Assembly: GCA_029948255.1 (NCBI GenBank)
Contig: JALIZF010001570.1
Coordinates: forward strand, 337,501-401,500
Source: Telmatactis stephensoni
Lineage: Eukaryota; Cnidaria; Anthozoa; Actiniaria; Isophelliidae
Direction: 5' to 3'
DNA length: 64,000 nucleotides
How positions within the stretch are numbered: the stretch's first letter is position 1; the number at the start of each line of letters is the position of its first letter. Positions 31,579 through 42,049 of this stretch are shown here, one piece after another. The notes beneath the pieces are model-generated. The model saw nothing but the letters and a program-made list of their open reading frames with translations, searched no databases and was not told the origin of the DNA. A program made the position numbers and the translations under genes.

Positions 31579-34358
31579 GGCTGAACTGGAGTGAGGTTTT
31601 TAAAATCACAGAAAGTCATGATTTGGAAGAAATGCTAGAAACCCACTCTACAGTATTTTCGGAGGGTCTGGGCAGAATCGAAGGAGTGAAAGCCAAAATC
31701 TATGTCAATACCACAGAGAAACCAAGGTATTTCAAACCCAGACCAGTAGCCTATACCCTGCGTGAGAAAATTGAAATAGAACTAGAACGCTTAGTTAAAG
31801 AACAGATACTGGAACCTGTTGAATTTTCTGAATGGGCAACCCCCATTGTACCTATAGTCAAAGAAGATGGATCCCTTAGAATTTGTGGGGATTATAAGGT
31901 GACCTTGAACCAAGTCTCTACATTAGACAACTACCCCATACCCAAGATCGAAGATCTGTATGCCTCACTGGGGGGAGGAACCTTATTTACCAAGCTAGAT
32001 CTAAGTCAGGCATATCAGCAGCTAGAATTGGATGAAGCCTCCAAAGTTTATACAACCATAAACACACACAAAGGGTTGTTCCGATACAACCGTCTTCCAT
32101 ATGGCATTTCTTCAGCGCCAGGCATTTTTCAGTGGGCCATTGAAAACCTCCTACAAGGCATACCCCGTGTTATTGTACGTATAGATGATATTCTTGTCAC
32201 AGGAAAAAGTAGAAAAGAGCACTTAGAGAACTTAAACACAGTACTTACTCGACTGGATGCTGCAGGGGTCCACCTCAAGAGAACAAAATGTGTGTTCTTA
32301 GCACCTGAAGTGGTTTATCTTGGACACCGCATCAATAGCCAAGGAATCCAGCCAGTGGAAGAGAAAGTCCAAGCCATCAAAGAAGCTCCCATGCCTACCA
32401 ATGTCAAGGAATTACAAGCCTTCCTGGGGATGTTGAACTACCATGCATGTTACCTACCAAATTTGTCTACAGTACTAGCCCCTTTACATGCTCTGTTGTC
32501 TAAGAACCATCCCTGGAGTTGGGGAAAAGCTGAAAATGATGCATGGAGCAAGGCCAAGGACATGCTAAACTCTTCAGAAATACTAGTACATTATAATCCT
32601 GGAGAAGAACTGGTGGTGTCTTGTGACGCTTCTCCTTATGGGTTGGGTGCGGTCCTGTCCCATCAGCTGGATGGCCAAGAGAAACCAATCATGTATGCAT
32701 CACGGACTTTGTCGACAGCAGAAAGAAACTATGCCCAGATAGACAAGGAGGCGGCAGCGGTGGTGTTTGCTGTAAAAAAGTTCCACCAGTACTTGTATGG
32801 GCTCAAGTTCAAGATCTACACAGACCATAAACCTCTCCTTGGTTTGCTGAAACCAGACAAGGGTGTACCAGTAATGGCCTCACCTCGAATCCAGAGATGG
32901 GCCCTCACTCTTGCGGCGTATGACTATGAATTAGTTTATCGAGAAGGAGAGAAAAATGGTAATGCAGATGGCCTTAGCAGGCTACCACTCAAGGAAACAG
33001 TGACAGATGTACCTACACCCGGGGAAGCTATTTTTCTGGTTGAGCAGTTAACATACTCTCCAGTCAATGCAGAGAACATTGCACAATGGACAGCTAATGA
33101 CCCTCTACTGAAACGAGTGTTGAGGCACGTGCAGCTAGGATGGCCAGAGAAATGCCCAGATGAAACACTGAAGCCTTTTTATTTAAAGAGAAGTGAGTTA
33201 AGTATATATGAGGGATGTCTGCTATGGGGCCACAGAGTTGTCATTCCCCAACCCGAGAGGGGCGCGCTGTTAGCAAGTCTACATGAATGTCACCCAGGGA
33301 TTGTCAGCATGAAGAGTCTGGCACGTAGCCACTTGTGGTGGCCAGGGCTAGAGACAGACATTGAAAACACTGTAAAATCATGTGTGCAGTGTCAACTTCA
33401 CAGTGCCAGCCCTGCCACTGCCCCTCTCCATCCTTGGGAGTGGCCAGACAAGCCTTGGTCGAGGGTGCACATTGACCACGCAGGTCCCTTCTTGGGAACT
33501 CATTTTTTGTTGATTATTGATGCGTACAGTAAGTGGTTGGAGGTTTACCCAACTTCCAGCACAGGATCTAAGCCAACCATAGAAAAGCTACGACAGGCTT
33601 TTGCAACACATGGAATTCCCGAAATGATGGTGTCGGACAATGGCACGGGTTTCACAAGCGAAGAGTTTTCTCATTTCATGAAGAGCAATGGAATATTGCA
33701 TGTGAGAACATCACCTAGACATCCATCTTCGAATGGTATGGCAGAGCGTGCGGTGAGAATATTCAAGGAGGGCATGAAGAAGATGGAAGGGGAGGGTGGA
33801 ACATTATCAACAAAAGTGTCAAGATTTCTCCTGTCATATAGGACCACCCCCCAAACAACGACTGGTCAAACACCTGCAGAACTCCTGTTTAACCTCCGTC
33901 TACGCACCAAGCTTGATCTAGTTAGACCAGAAGTTCGCCCACGAGTGCAGCAACAACAGAAAGCTCAAAAGAAGAATCATGATGGGAAAACAAACCTGCG
34001 CCAGTTTAGTGAAGGAGATCCTGTTCTCATTAAGAACTTTGGACGAGGCAGCAAGTGGAAGCTGGGTGAAGTTCAGAGTCGTACCGGCCCCCTGTCATAT
34101 CAGGTCCAATCGGAAGATGGAGTTGTCTCTCGACGACACGTGGACCACTTGGTGGGGAGAGGAGTAGAGAAACCTCAGCTATCAACTTGTGACGTGACAT
34201 TGGAAGAACCACAGGAGCCGGTGGAACTGCCTACACCAGTTAAAGATTTGGGTACTACACCTGCTGCAGAAACTCAGAAAGAACCCGCACCTTCTTATGA
34301 GAGACCACAGCGTGAACGATGCCCCCCACGTTACTTAGATGACTTCGTTACCAAGTGA
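31548..34358 (+). CDS. Gypsy pol: reverse transcriptase, RNase H, integrase
   Basis: A 936-codon open frame overlapping the protease frame by about 31 bases in another phase. RT has GDYKVTLNQ and FTKLDLSQAYQQ motifs, but the catalytic YxDD box reads RIDD (VRIDDILVT, about 32173-32200); loss of the Tyr predicts weak or no activity. RNase H has SCDASPYGLGAVLS, the YAQIDKEA Glu and the TDHKPL Asp. Integrase has the H-H-C-C zinc motif (HECHPG to CVQC) and a DDE core: Asp in HIDHAGP, Asp in SDNGTGF, Glu in GMAERAV. The C-terminus (to 34358) has an SH3-like DGVVSRRHVDHL segment. Regulation by frameshifting from protease is possible, but the overlap looks like a 1-nt lesion. Confidence 0.85.
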   Translation: MLGRNWLREIRLNWSEVFKITESHDLEEMLETHSTVFSEGLGRIEGVKAKIYVNTTEKPRYFKPRPVAYTLREKIEIELERLVKEQILEPVEFSEWATPIVPIVKEDGSLRICGDYKVTLNQVSTLDNYPIPKIEDLYASLGGGTLFTKLDLSQAYQQLELDEASKVYTTINTHKGLFRYNRLPYGISSAPGIFQWAIENLLQGIPRVIVRIDDILVTGKSRKEHLENLNTVLTRLDAAGVHLKRTKCVFLAPEVVYLGHRINSQGIQPVEEKVQAIKEAPMPTNVKELQAFLGMLNYHACYLPNLSTVLAPLHALLSKNHPWSWGKAENDAWSKAKDMLNSSEILVHYNPGEELVVSCDASPYGLGAVLSHQLDGQEKPIMYASRTLSTAERNYAQIDKEAAAVVFAVKKFHQYLYGLKFKIYTDHKPLLGLLKPDKGVPVMASPRIQRWALTLAAYDYELVYREGEKNGNADGLSRLPLKETVTDVPTPGEAIFLVEQLTYSPVNAENIAQWTANDPLLKRVLRHVQLGWPEKCPDETLKPFYLKRSELSIYEGCLLWGHRVVIPQPERGALLASLHECHPGIVSMKSLARSHLWWPGLETDIENTVKSCVQCQLHSASPATAPLHPWEWPDKPWSRVHIDHAGPFLGTHFLLIIDAYSKWLEVYPTSSTGSKPTIEKLRQAFATHGIPEMMVSDNGTGFTSEEFSHFMKSNGILHVRTSPRHPSSNGMAERAVRIFKEGMKKMEGEGGTLSTKVSRFLLSYRTTPQTTTGQTPAELLFNLRLRTKLDLVRPEVRPRVQQQQKAQKKNHDGKTNLRQFSEGDPVLIKNFGRGSKWKLGEVQSRTGPLSYQVQSEDGVVSRRHVDHLVGRGVEKPQLSTCDVTLEEPQEPVELPTPVKDLGTTPAAETQKEPAPSYERPQRERCPPRYLDDFVTK

Positions 34359-34441
34359 ACTTTGTTGATATAATGGAACATGTTTTGGTTTAGTTTACAG
34401 TTGGATGTTACAGTTCATGACGTCATCCCAGAGGGGAGAGA

Positions 34442-34529
34442 TGTAATGTAGTTGGGTTACCTGTGTATTATGGGATGCGGAGAGAGCATGCGGACAGTGT
34501 TAGTAAAGTCTGAATCAAGGTACACTTCA
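34442..34529 (+). repeat. 3' LTR (88 bp)
   Basis: Direct repeat of 30242-30329, followed by CAAAG at 34530-34534, which matches the five bases preceding the 5' LTR. Confidence 0.9.
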
Positions 34530-34534
34530 CAAAG

Positions 34535-35465
34535 GCAAACACTAAGCTGCTGACAGACAAATTGACTAATCAGATATTCTTTAAAATGGTCAAAAAAGGT
34601 CTATATTATGTTACGGTTAAGAATGCGTGAAACGGCTCGGGGAAGAGTACGAACGGGGCTGGTCATTGAAGCCTCTCCTAAAAGGGGATCCCAGGGCACG
34701 AGTGAACGCACGTGTGCATCTAGTTACTATTTAAAACATGTATCGAATCAACCAACAATCGTGTCTCGAAACTGACGTGTCTCGAAACGACTGACACCCC
34801 TTTCTCTGTGAGTTTTAGGTATTGAAAGATTTTTCTGTAATGGCGGCAAAAAGTTTGAAAACTAACTCGGTGTCACTTTGGATTAATAAATCCAAAAAGA
34901 CTGTCTTTTTGGATTAATAATCCAATTCCAAAAACATTCTGACTGTCCAAAAACAGATTATCTGACTGCTGTTTCTACTCATGCACGATTCTCGGCATAG
35001 ACGCTGATTCGGCGATAGTACAATTATAAACAGTAAAAATGTTCCATTGAACAAAGTAGACTCTTTATTCCGAAGAAAAACATGGAAAACCTTTTTAGAA
35101 AAGAAAGCAATAATACATTATGTCGATTAAAAAGGTTCCAGTAACTACGAATTGAGGTACTGTCAGACTTTGGCGCCATTTTTCGCCTTGTGTTGAATCG
35201 GTACTTCGAGTGATTTATCGGCATAAAATCACATAATTATCGAACACAAAACATTTCTAGTTCAATTAATAATCACTTACCCACAATTGCTTTCCAAAAA
35301 CAAACAGCAAACCACCATTTATTAGTCGAAAAAGTCTAAAACTTCAATCCAGCCTCACTGTTTATACTGTTTAAACATGTTGGTTGATCGGGTGTTTCAA
35401 AGACATCCCAGGAGGCATTGCCAGTGAAACACAGGTAACCCAAGCTAACTCTAGCTTGTGAACAG
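34535..35465. other. no gene; one 55-bp hairpin
   Basis: Intergenic. A hairpin with ttggattaataa(a)tccaaaaa arms lies at 34871-34925. The gggcacgagtgaacgca block at 34693 echoes 1133. Nothing else recognised. Confidence 0.5.
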
Positions 35466-36130
35466 TCATCCTCGGGGACCCAGGGCGAAAGGGGAGGGGG
35501 AGGGGGAGGGGTTAGGAAAGGAAAAGAGGAAAAGGACGCCCTGGGCATTTGACTACCCCAAACCATTTCCAACGGCAAAACTTAATCCTCTCTCTGATTG
35601 GCCTCATTATAATTTAATTATAATGAGGCCAATCAGAAGCGTTTGTGCGGTTGAGCTCGATTCGTCTAAAATTACAAGTAAACAAGTTGACCCCACGCAT
35701 TGCAACACCTCTTAAACAAAGCGAGCGGACACGCGAAAACCTTAAACAGGAATAGAAGCTGGTTGTATCGAAAATTATTCAGAAACAAGATGTGTTTGCA
35801 GAGCTGCCCACAGGATTCGGGAAGATTTTGACTTTAATACCAAATCTTGCCTGATCTCGGTGTGCAGAACTTGACATACAAACATATTAAACTGTTATAG
35901 CATCCAAGCGACAATTGAGATGTGCCAGATATTTTTGTTATATGACCTTGTTTACGGGGGATATCCCTAATAGGATTAAGTTTTGCCGTTGGAAATGGTT
36001 TGGGGTAGTCAAATGCCCAGGGCGTCCTTTTCCCCTTTTCCTTTCCTTCCCCCTCCCCCTCCCCCTACGGTCCTTTCCCTCCCCCTCCCCCTTCCCCCTC
36101 CCCTTTCGCCCTGGGTCCCCGAGGATGGTG
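35466..36130. repeat. inverted repeat with G/C-rich arms and central palindrome
   Basis: Arms 35466-35590 and 35968-36130 are near-perfect inverted copies (gggacccagggcgaaagggg... and its complement). The spacer has a perfect 37-bp palindrome at 35598-35634 (attggcctcattataatt and its complement). The left arm carries a GGGGAGGGGGAGGGGGAGGGG-like run (35491-35511), a canonical G-quadruplex pattern. Open frames in several phases here are compositional artefacts. Confidence 0.75.
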
Positions 36131-36137
36131 AACAGTG

Positions 36138-36300
36138 GACTGGGGAGGAAGAGAGGAGGGGAGGGAGGAAGGGAATGGGACTGACTGGAAAAAGGGGAGA
36201 GGCAATGGGGAAGGGCAAAGTCCCCCTCTTTCCCCTTTCCCTTCCCCTCCCTTTTCCTCCCCTCCCTCCCCTCCCCTTCCCTCCCCTTCTCTTCCCCAGT
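36138..36300. repeat. polypurine/polypyrimidine inverted repeat
   Basis: A purine-only arm (ggggaggaagagaggagggg...) is followed by a pyrimidine-only arm ending ttctcttccccagt. It could form a hairpin or triplex. No coding content despite open frames on both strands. Confidence 0.7.
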
Positions 36301-36353
36301 CCCCCTGAGCCTGTCAAACCTGTCAAACATTCATTCTCGTCCCTAGATCCCAC

Positions 36354-37018
36354 CAAGAGAGCATAAATAAGAGAGGGAAACTTGTTAATGGGGCGCGCGC
36401 CGTGATGATTCCCATCTGTGCTATTTTTAGTAACCGGATGCAGTTCAATTTTCGTCTTACCCTACTCCCGTGCGTCATCATTGATACTTCCGGACCCAGA
36501 GAACCGTTTAGTGCAAATTTGAGTTTTCAAAAGCAGCGTTAAAAACAAAGTTTTCTTAGTTCTGCTTTGTTCATATTATCTAGTATCAAAAGTGTGTACT
36601 TTCTAATTACAAAGCAACGATCTTGATAGAAAAAAAGACAAAAACGTCGAGGATTTTGTTCGCTTTTTTTGAATGAAATTTTAGCGCAAATGCGCGCGCT
36701 ACTGGCGCATCACACGTCATCGAGCGCGCGCTTACGTTTATTTAAAAATGTTCGCTCATTTAGATGAGAAAAACTCGTTTCTTTCTATAATTTTTTTATT
36801 TATGTTACCAATAGGATATTCTATGGCATTTTCGTGGAATTTGGAATAAATTTGATATCGATTGTGTGATTTTATGAAGCTCAAATCGCCAAATTCCACT
36901 CGTTCAAATTTTCGACGCGAAAATTAAACTGCATCGGGTTACTAAAAATAGCACAGATGGGAATCATCACGGCGCGCGCCCCATTAACAAGTTTCCCTCT
37001 CTTATTTATGCTCTCTTG
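36354..37018. mobile_element. 665-bp TIR element with 7-bp duplication (CAAGAGA family), copy 1
   Basis: Starts CAAGAGAGCATAAAT and ends with its complement; TIRs about 100 bp including gcgcgcgcc and ctatttttagtaac. Flanked by ATCCCAC on both sides (36347-36353, 37019-37025). A relative with the same termini and inner gcgcgcg/ctatttttagtaac motifs is at 49657-49934. Superfamily not assigned; 6-7 bp duplications are known for Dada elements but I see no transposase. Confidence 0.8.
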
Positions 37019-37025
37019 ATCCCAC

Positions 37026-37736
37026 TCATTCACCCCACCCGTAGGCACCCTCTCGTAAACCCTCTCGTAGGGGATAAACGACAACCGAGGAGGATCTGGG
37101 GACGAGAATGTCTGTCGAAGGTTGTGACCAAATACACACAACCTTGCTCTCAAAACAATCATTTGCAGAAATTATTGCAAGAAAAGTTGTGTTGTGTGTC
37201 CACATAGAGCGATTTTCACATGACTGGCAAACAGGATGGTCACCGTACGGTGCGGAGCAGGGGGGGCAATGGGTGCTCCAGTCCCCCGGTAAAAAATGTG
37301 GGGAGGGGGGACCGAAGAAAGAAGAAAGGTCTGGAGAAGTTAAGAAAGCATGCATGAGGAGTCCGAGGCTCATAAAGAGGCAGTACTGAAATTGTCCTGT
37401 AAAAAGAAGAGGGAATTAGCCACTTTCATACCGTGAAGACTGGGTACAAGTCCCTTAAACTTTGATGATGGCAACACAAAACTTATGTAGTCAGAAAGAG
37501 CAAATCGAGCTGTATATATATAATCCCGAGGTTTGATGTTAATCGGATAAACACTGAAAGAGAACAGCAGTTCAAGCATGCTAGATTTTACAAAGAAATT
37601 TATGGTTGTAGCTATATAGGGACAAATGTCCACAAATGTCCCTACAACCATACATTTCTTTTGTAAATTCCAGCATTTTTGCACGGCTGTTAGTCATTCA
37701 ATATTCATAAACCGATTAACACCAAACTTCGGGATT
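37026..37736. other. no gene; small hairpin and MITE fragment
   Basis: 37205-37250 resembles one end of the family B element (agcgattttcacatgactgg). 37585-37665 is an imperfect hairpin (acaaagaaatttatggttgtag with its complement). Otherwise unassigned. Confidence 0.4.
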
Positions 37737-38826
37737 TTAGGGGCCGTTCATTTTTTATCGGGAGGGGGGGCTGGTGGTTTTTGAGGGGGGGCCACCTGAA
37801 AAAAATGGCCATAAAGTGGGGGGCCAAGCAAAATTTTTTTGACTATTTGAGGAGGGGTCACGCAAAAAAATAGTTTATGCAGCACCTTTTTGTTATCAAA
37901 TCAACCAAAACGGAGCCACTATGAAGTACTTTTCTTGCAAAATTTCTGTTGAGCGGCTCGCGCTTCGCGCTCGCAAAAGCCAATTACATTCTAAATTGTT
38001 ACACTGCAGCCATGCTACAATGCCAAACACTACAAGCTAGTGTAGAGTGAGTTACACTGCATTGCATCAAGATCATTTCAAACCTCTTTAGGAAACAGAC
38101 GTCTTTACGAACAATAGATTTACCTCAAATTTCTGCAAAGCAGCTCGCGCTTCGCGCTCGCATTTGTAGTTAGTGACTTGCACATTCCACCATAATGGTA
38201 CGTGTTTCAAATCCTTTTACTAAGGAAAAAGTCTTTGTAAACTTATGTACTTAAATTCAGTTATTAATAGTAGATGTCTTTGCACGTTGAGAAAATCCTT
38301 TTGGGAATTAGTCTCTGTTAACATATACACCTCAAATTTCTGCCGAGCGTCACGCGCTTCGCGCTTGCATTTGTAAATAAATGTAGCATTTCGACCATTG
38401 ATATACCATAAGAACATTTAAAATTCTTTTAGAAAATAGCCTCTGGAAACATCTTTACTTGAAATTTCAGGTGAGCGGCTCGCGCTTCGCGCTCACATAC
38501 ATAATTATGTAATGTACTTTTCATTATCGCAGACTTATAATGTTACTCTCTAATATCGTTCAACAATAATGGGCTTATATTTTCCTTTGCTACACATATG
38601 AGGATAACAGCAATGATGACTAATAATTCAATGTTATACTAGTACGTCTGCGATAATGAAAAGTACATATTCCGATCTCTTGATAACATTGCATAATTTT
38701 CAGTGGTGGTGGTGGTGGTGGTAGTGTGGGGGGAGGGGTCATGTAAATGAAACATGAACTAAGAGGGGGGGCCATTTAAAAATTGTATGACAAAGAGGGG
38801 GGGCCGGACACTTTTTGGGGCAAAAC
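37737..38826 (+). repeat. dispersed-type repeat with four GCTCGCGCTTCGCGCTCGC palindromes
   Basis: Opens ggggccgttcattttttatc with poly-G stretches and closes ggggccggacactttttgggg. Four near-copies of a 19-bp self-complementary block lie at 37956, 38143, 38349 and 38478, each preceded by aaatttctgnnnagc. A nested 157-bp TIR element (38512-38668, arms atgtacttttcattatcgca) and a (GGT)n run (38703-38722) interrupt it. No protein-coding frame. Confidence 0.55.
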
Positions 38827-39197
38827 AACTCGGGATTTGGAATATGTTTGAGTTGAGCTATTGGCCAGCAGCTGTTTTTTCTATTTGGTGGATGGGTGAT
38901 CGAAAACAACCCAACCTTCCTTCTATGGACCCACCAGCACCCAAAGAAAAAACGTCCCCTAGAAACACCCTACCGACTATGGAATAGAGGCCCTAGAGAG
39001 TATCTATATCTTGATGCGCAAAAATGCACCCTATATATTTGTAGCATATCGAAAATACTTTGTGTAAGATTCCAACAACCAATATTCCTGCTCTTTGCAC
39101 GTACCACGAGTCTTATCTATACAATAATCTCGTTCCACAGGAATCCTGACATTACAGTTTGTCCTTCTTTTTGTTTGCGCCTCTATTTTTTCCAAAT

Positions 39198-39434
39198 CTA
39201 GGAAAATTCCTTTGCCATAAAATATCCAGTTGTGGGTTCGTCGAGTTTATGTAGGCAAAAAAAGAGTTTGTTGTTTTTCCTCGGTAGATTCTTGAATTGT
39301 TGCAAAAACGTCGCATCGAATTTGTCTCCTTCGTTGTGTTGGATAGTTTTCCAACCTTTTAATAACTCTATCTTTCGAATATACAGATATTCTTCTTCTC
39401 GAGTTTCGACAATCTTAATTCTCCGCCGCACCAT
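39198..39434 (-). CDS. protein-like open frame, unidentified (coding island part 3)
   Basis: 78-codon minus-strand frame starting MVRRRIKIVETREEEYLYIR and containing KGWKTIQHNEGDKFDATF. The amino-acid composition is that of a real globular protein and not of repeat DNA. I recognise no family. Just upstream (39440-39560, minus) another frame reads EGEERPTGYVCGKWQLFQ, suggesting one frameshifted gene. See also 39644-40216 and 41052-41396. Confidence 0.35.
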   Translation of the reverse strand: MVRRRIKIVETREEEYLYIRKIELLKGWKTIQHNEGDKFDATFLQQFKNLPRKNNKLFFCLHKLDEPTTGYFMAKEFS

Positions 39435-39643
39435 AGGAATTTTTCTCCATTAGACAATATTTCTATACGTAGATTCTCTTTCGGATTCTATAACCCATAT
39501 TTCCATCTGTTTCGAATACATACTGAAATAATTGCCATTTGCCACAAACGTACCCAGTTGGTCTTTCTTCCCCCTCGACGATTATCTTTGTTTTGCTTTT
39601 TGTCTTTTTTGTAACCTAAAACTGGGTATACTTCTCTTGCCTT

Positions 39644-40216
39644 CTAATTCCCCTGTATGGATTTTTCTGCTTTTCTTCGAATTTCTTCGGATCTTTTCTC
39701 CATTTGGATTTGCTTGTATTTTGCCTCTCTAATAGCTTGTATTTCCTCACTTTTGTTTTTCTTCGATGGTAGAAAGTCTTTCTCGTACTTTGTTCTCTCG
39801 CAATATACAGATTTTTTCAGTTTTCCGGCTCTAGGGCGTCCTCGATTTTCTGTATTCTTTTTTTGCGGTTTCTGTTCGGCCAAGCAAGAAATCTCTTGCA
39901 TGGTTCGTTTCCATTTCCAAAATTTGGTACAAGGGAAGCTCGACTCCGATGAAGTGGCAATTCTTTTCTCTTCATTTCCAAACAATATGTTTAGTTTTGT
40001 GCTTGACAAATAGTCTTGGATTCTAGGTGTACTGGGGTGGAGTTTTGTGAATTTGTTTGTAGAAGCAAGAATAGCTTCTCCTTTGGTGTAACACCGCAAT
40101 GGACAAACTTGTAACTCGTCGCTAGTATCCATATCGATGCGGGAAATGGGGCAATTCTTGAATCCAAAGTCCAATATTGCCCAAAGAATAGCTCGATCTT
40201 TCCCACTTTTTACTTG
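39644..40216 (-). CDS. protein-like open frame with an AT-hook-like motif, unidentified (coding island part 2)
   Basis: Open for 190 codons on the minus strand (stop at 40217-40219 upstream; first Met at 40174). It begins SGKDRAILWAILDFGFKN, continues through CPLRCYTKGEAILAS, and ends in a Lys/Glu-rich helix (KKNKSEEIQAIREAKYKQIQ). An NRGRPRAGKLKK segment resembles an AT-hook. Upstream, another frame reads YWYDTSKHAGRIVEVHHIRL, so the gene probably extends with a frameshift. Family unknown; could be a decayed host gene, a large DNA transposon gene or a viral insertion. Confidence 0.35.
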   Translation of the reverse strand, partial: QVKSGKDRAILWAILDFGFKNCPISRIDMDTSDELQVCPLRCYTKGEAILASTNKFTKLHPSTPRIQDYLSSTKLNILFGNEEKRIATSSESSFPCTKFWKWKRTMQEISCLAEQKPQKKNTENRGRPRAGKLKKSVYCERTKYEKDFLPSKKNKSEEIQAIREAKYKQIQMEKRSEEIRRKAEKSIQGN

Positions 40217-40912
40217 CTATCTATGGTTTGTTTTATGAGTCGGATGTGATGAACTTCCACGATTCTCCCTGCATGTTTTGATGTGTCATACCAATACAAT
40301 CGTGGAAAATGTGCCCAGTATTTCCATCGGAGATTACCCCAGACCTATCCAAGTTTTTTTGCTAGATTTTCCCCTACTATTTCTTAGGTGGTTGTAATAC
40401 AAACAGGGTTTTTTTGGAGACAAAATCTAATGTCTCTTCCACTCTGTTTCCGGAGTTTTCTGCGCATCCGTTTATGGAGACTTCGATTCTTGTGCAACCT
40501 CTGGCTTCACCTCTCGATGTAAGAAAGTCTTCCGAAGGTGTGTATTTGTGTGTGTATTTTTTTATTGAAAATTTTTCATTGGTTGACTCAGTAGTATATA
40601 TAGAGGATAAACGTTGGAGTGCAGAGGGTTCGAATCTCACAGTCGTCTACTGAGAGAATTTTTCGCCAAAATTTGCTACTTAATACGTGATTTCAGGGCT
40701 GGGGAGAAAATTGCTAAGAGTAAATATTTCTAAGTGTCACTAAAGTTAGTATATTTCAAGGTAATTACAGTGAACACTGTTCCCTATAATTAATGTAGTT
40801 TAATTGAGTAGAGTTATAGGTATTTAGATGCAGATTAAGAACACATTCCTTCACATGGGATGAAATCATTTAAGTTAAACGTTTGAAACACCACTACATG
40901 TTTCGGTCACTG

Positions 40913-40950
40913 GGTTTCATACACGGGTTTCATACACGGGTTTCATACAC
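40913..40950 (+). repeat. 13-bp tandem repeat x3
   Basis: gggtttcatacac is repeated three times. Short; no function inferred. Confidence 0.8.
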
Positions 40951-41051
40951 GATCCATACACGTGATCAAATAAAACAATCTGGTTGGCTTAAAAGGTCAT
41001 TCATTATCATGACTTTGAGAAATGGTCTTTCCAACATCTCCATTTTGTCTT

Positions 41052-41396
41052 CTAGTGGTTTGTAGGATAGACATGTGGCAAAATCTTCCACTGAAATATT
41101 GTCTTGGTATCTAGCAAGATTCTACCTACAATATCCTTGGCGTTTTTGCATAATTTTTTTTCCACGGATATTATTTCTTCCTCTGAAAGATACCCCAAAA
41201 CATGCCATACAAATCGTCGATAAATAGTGGTAATCCTTCCAAAGGTTGCAACGTTGTTTGGCCCAAATTCCCCTCCTAAATAGTTTGTTTTGGCTAGATC
41301 ACACAGAAGTCTGTTTTGTGTGTGTTTTCCAATAGCATATATCGTAGTATATATTTTTTGCTTCTTAAGCCCAATAACCCTAAACTGTTTCCATGT
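41052..41396 (-). CDS. protein-like open frame lacking a Met start, unidentified (coding island part 1)
   Basis: Open from 41396 to the stop at 41052-41054, 114 codons, reading KHTQNRLLCDLAKTNYLGGE then RFVWHVLGYLSEEEIISVEK. It has no ATG at the 5' end, so it is an exon or a truncated gene. Composition strongly suggests real coding sequence, same strand as 39198 and 39644. No domain recognised. Confidence 0.35.
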   Translation of the reverse strand, partial: TWKQFRVIGLKKQKIYTTIYAIGKHTQNRLLCDLAKTNYLGGEFGPNNVATFGRITTIYRRFVWHVLGYLSEEEIISVEKKLCKNAKDIVGRILLDTKTIFQWKILPHVYPTNH

Positions 41397-42049
41397 CTAT
41401 ATCTATAGAAATACAAAATTACACTCTTTTGGCTGTTTGGACGAAAACAAACAAACAACAACAACAGTAACAAGATGTTGCGGTCTCGAAACACGTAGAA
41501 AGTAGGGGTGCATGCAACATGCATGAACCTTTATTTATCTCTAAGACAGTTCCTTCGCTGTAGCTAGTCTGTGTTTGATTATGTTTTAAGGGTTTCTTGT
41601 ACGCACTTCTAGTTCTAGGTTTAAAAGAGGTAGCTATCTATTTGAGTAACTCTCTTTTATAATGTCCTGTGAGACAGGCCTCAACCGCGGCAAGGACGGG
41701 TGTTTTGGTAAACACAATCAGATTGGACGGCGTCTATGGCGCGTTTTCCCTGACAAAATTCATGTTCATAAATCGAGCATACGTTTGTCTATTCGACCGT
41801 CTGATCAACTTAATCGAGCTGCTGGTCAGTTACAAAACGAGCATCGCTTGTCCAAATCGAGCGACAGAGAAGTTGCCTCTTATCTCCACTTTGATAGTGA
41901 CCCTTATTCGAGCGGATGTCTGACAAATCGAGCAGAAGAATGCTTTGCTACCCATCATGCATTGCTATCCCGGCGGTAAGTACTTCATTCACCATCAATA
42001 TAATCCATTGAAATTCTAGGCACATGTATATACAAAAACACACATGATT

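Larger units (their letters stand above)
30242..34529 (+). mobile_element. Ty3/Gypsy LTR retrotransposon, full length but mutated
   Basis: Two 88-bp LTRs (30242-30329, 34442-34529; one mismatch) start TG and end CA, flanked by the 5-bp duplication CAAAG. A putative primer-binding site (tggcgatgagg) follows the 5' LTR and a purine tract (agaggggagaga, 34430-34441) precedes the 3' LTR. Order inside is gag, protease, RT, RNase H, integrase, which defines Ty3/Gypsy. No env and no chromodomain were recognised. The near-identical LTRs suggest a fairly recent insertion, but 88 bp gives little resolution. Confidence 0.9.

Noticed and set aside
35938..36366. Gly/Arg- and Pro-rich ORFs on both strands
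   Set aside because: Polypurine/polypyrimidine composition; no domain and no codon bias.
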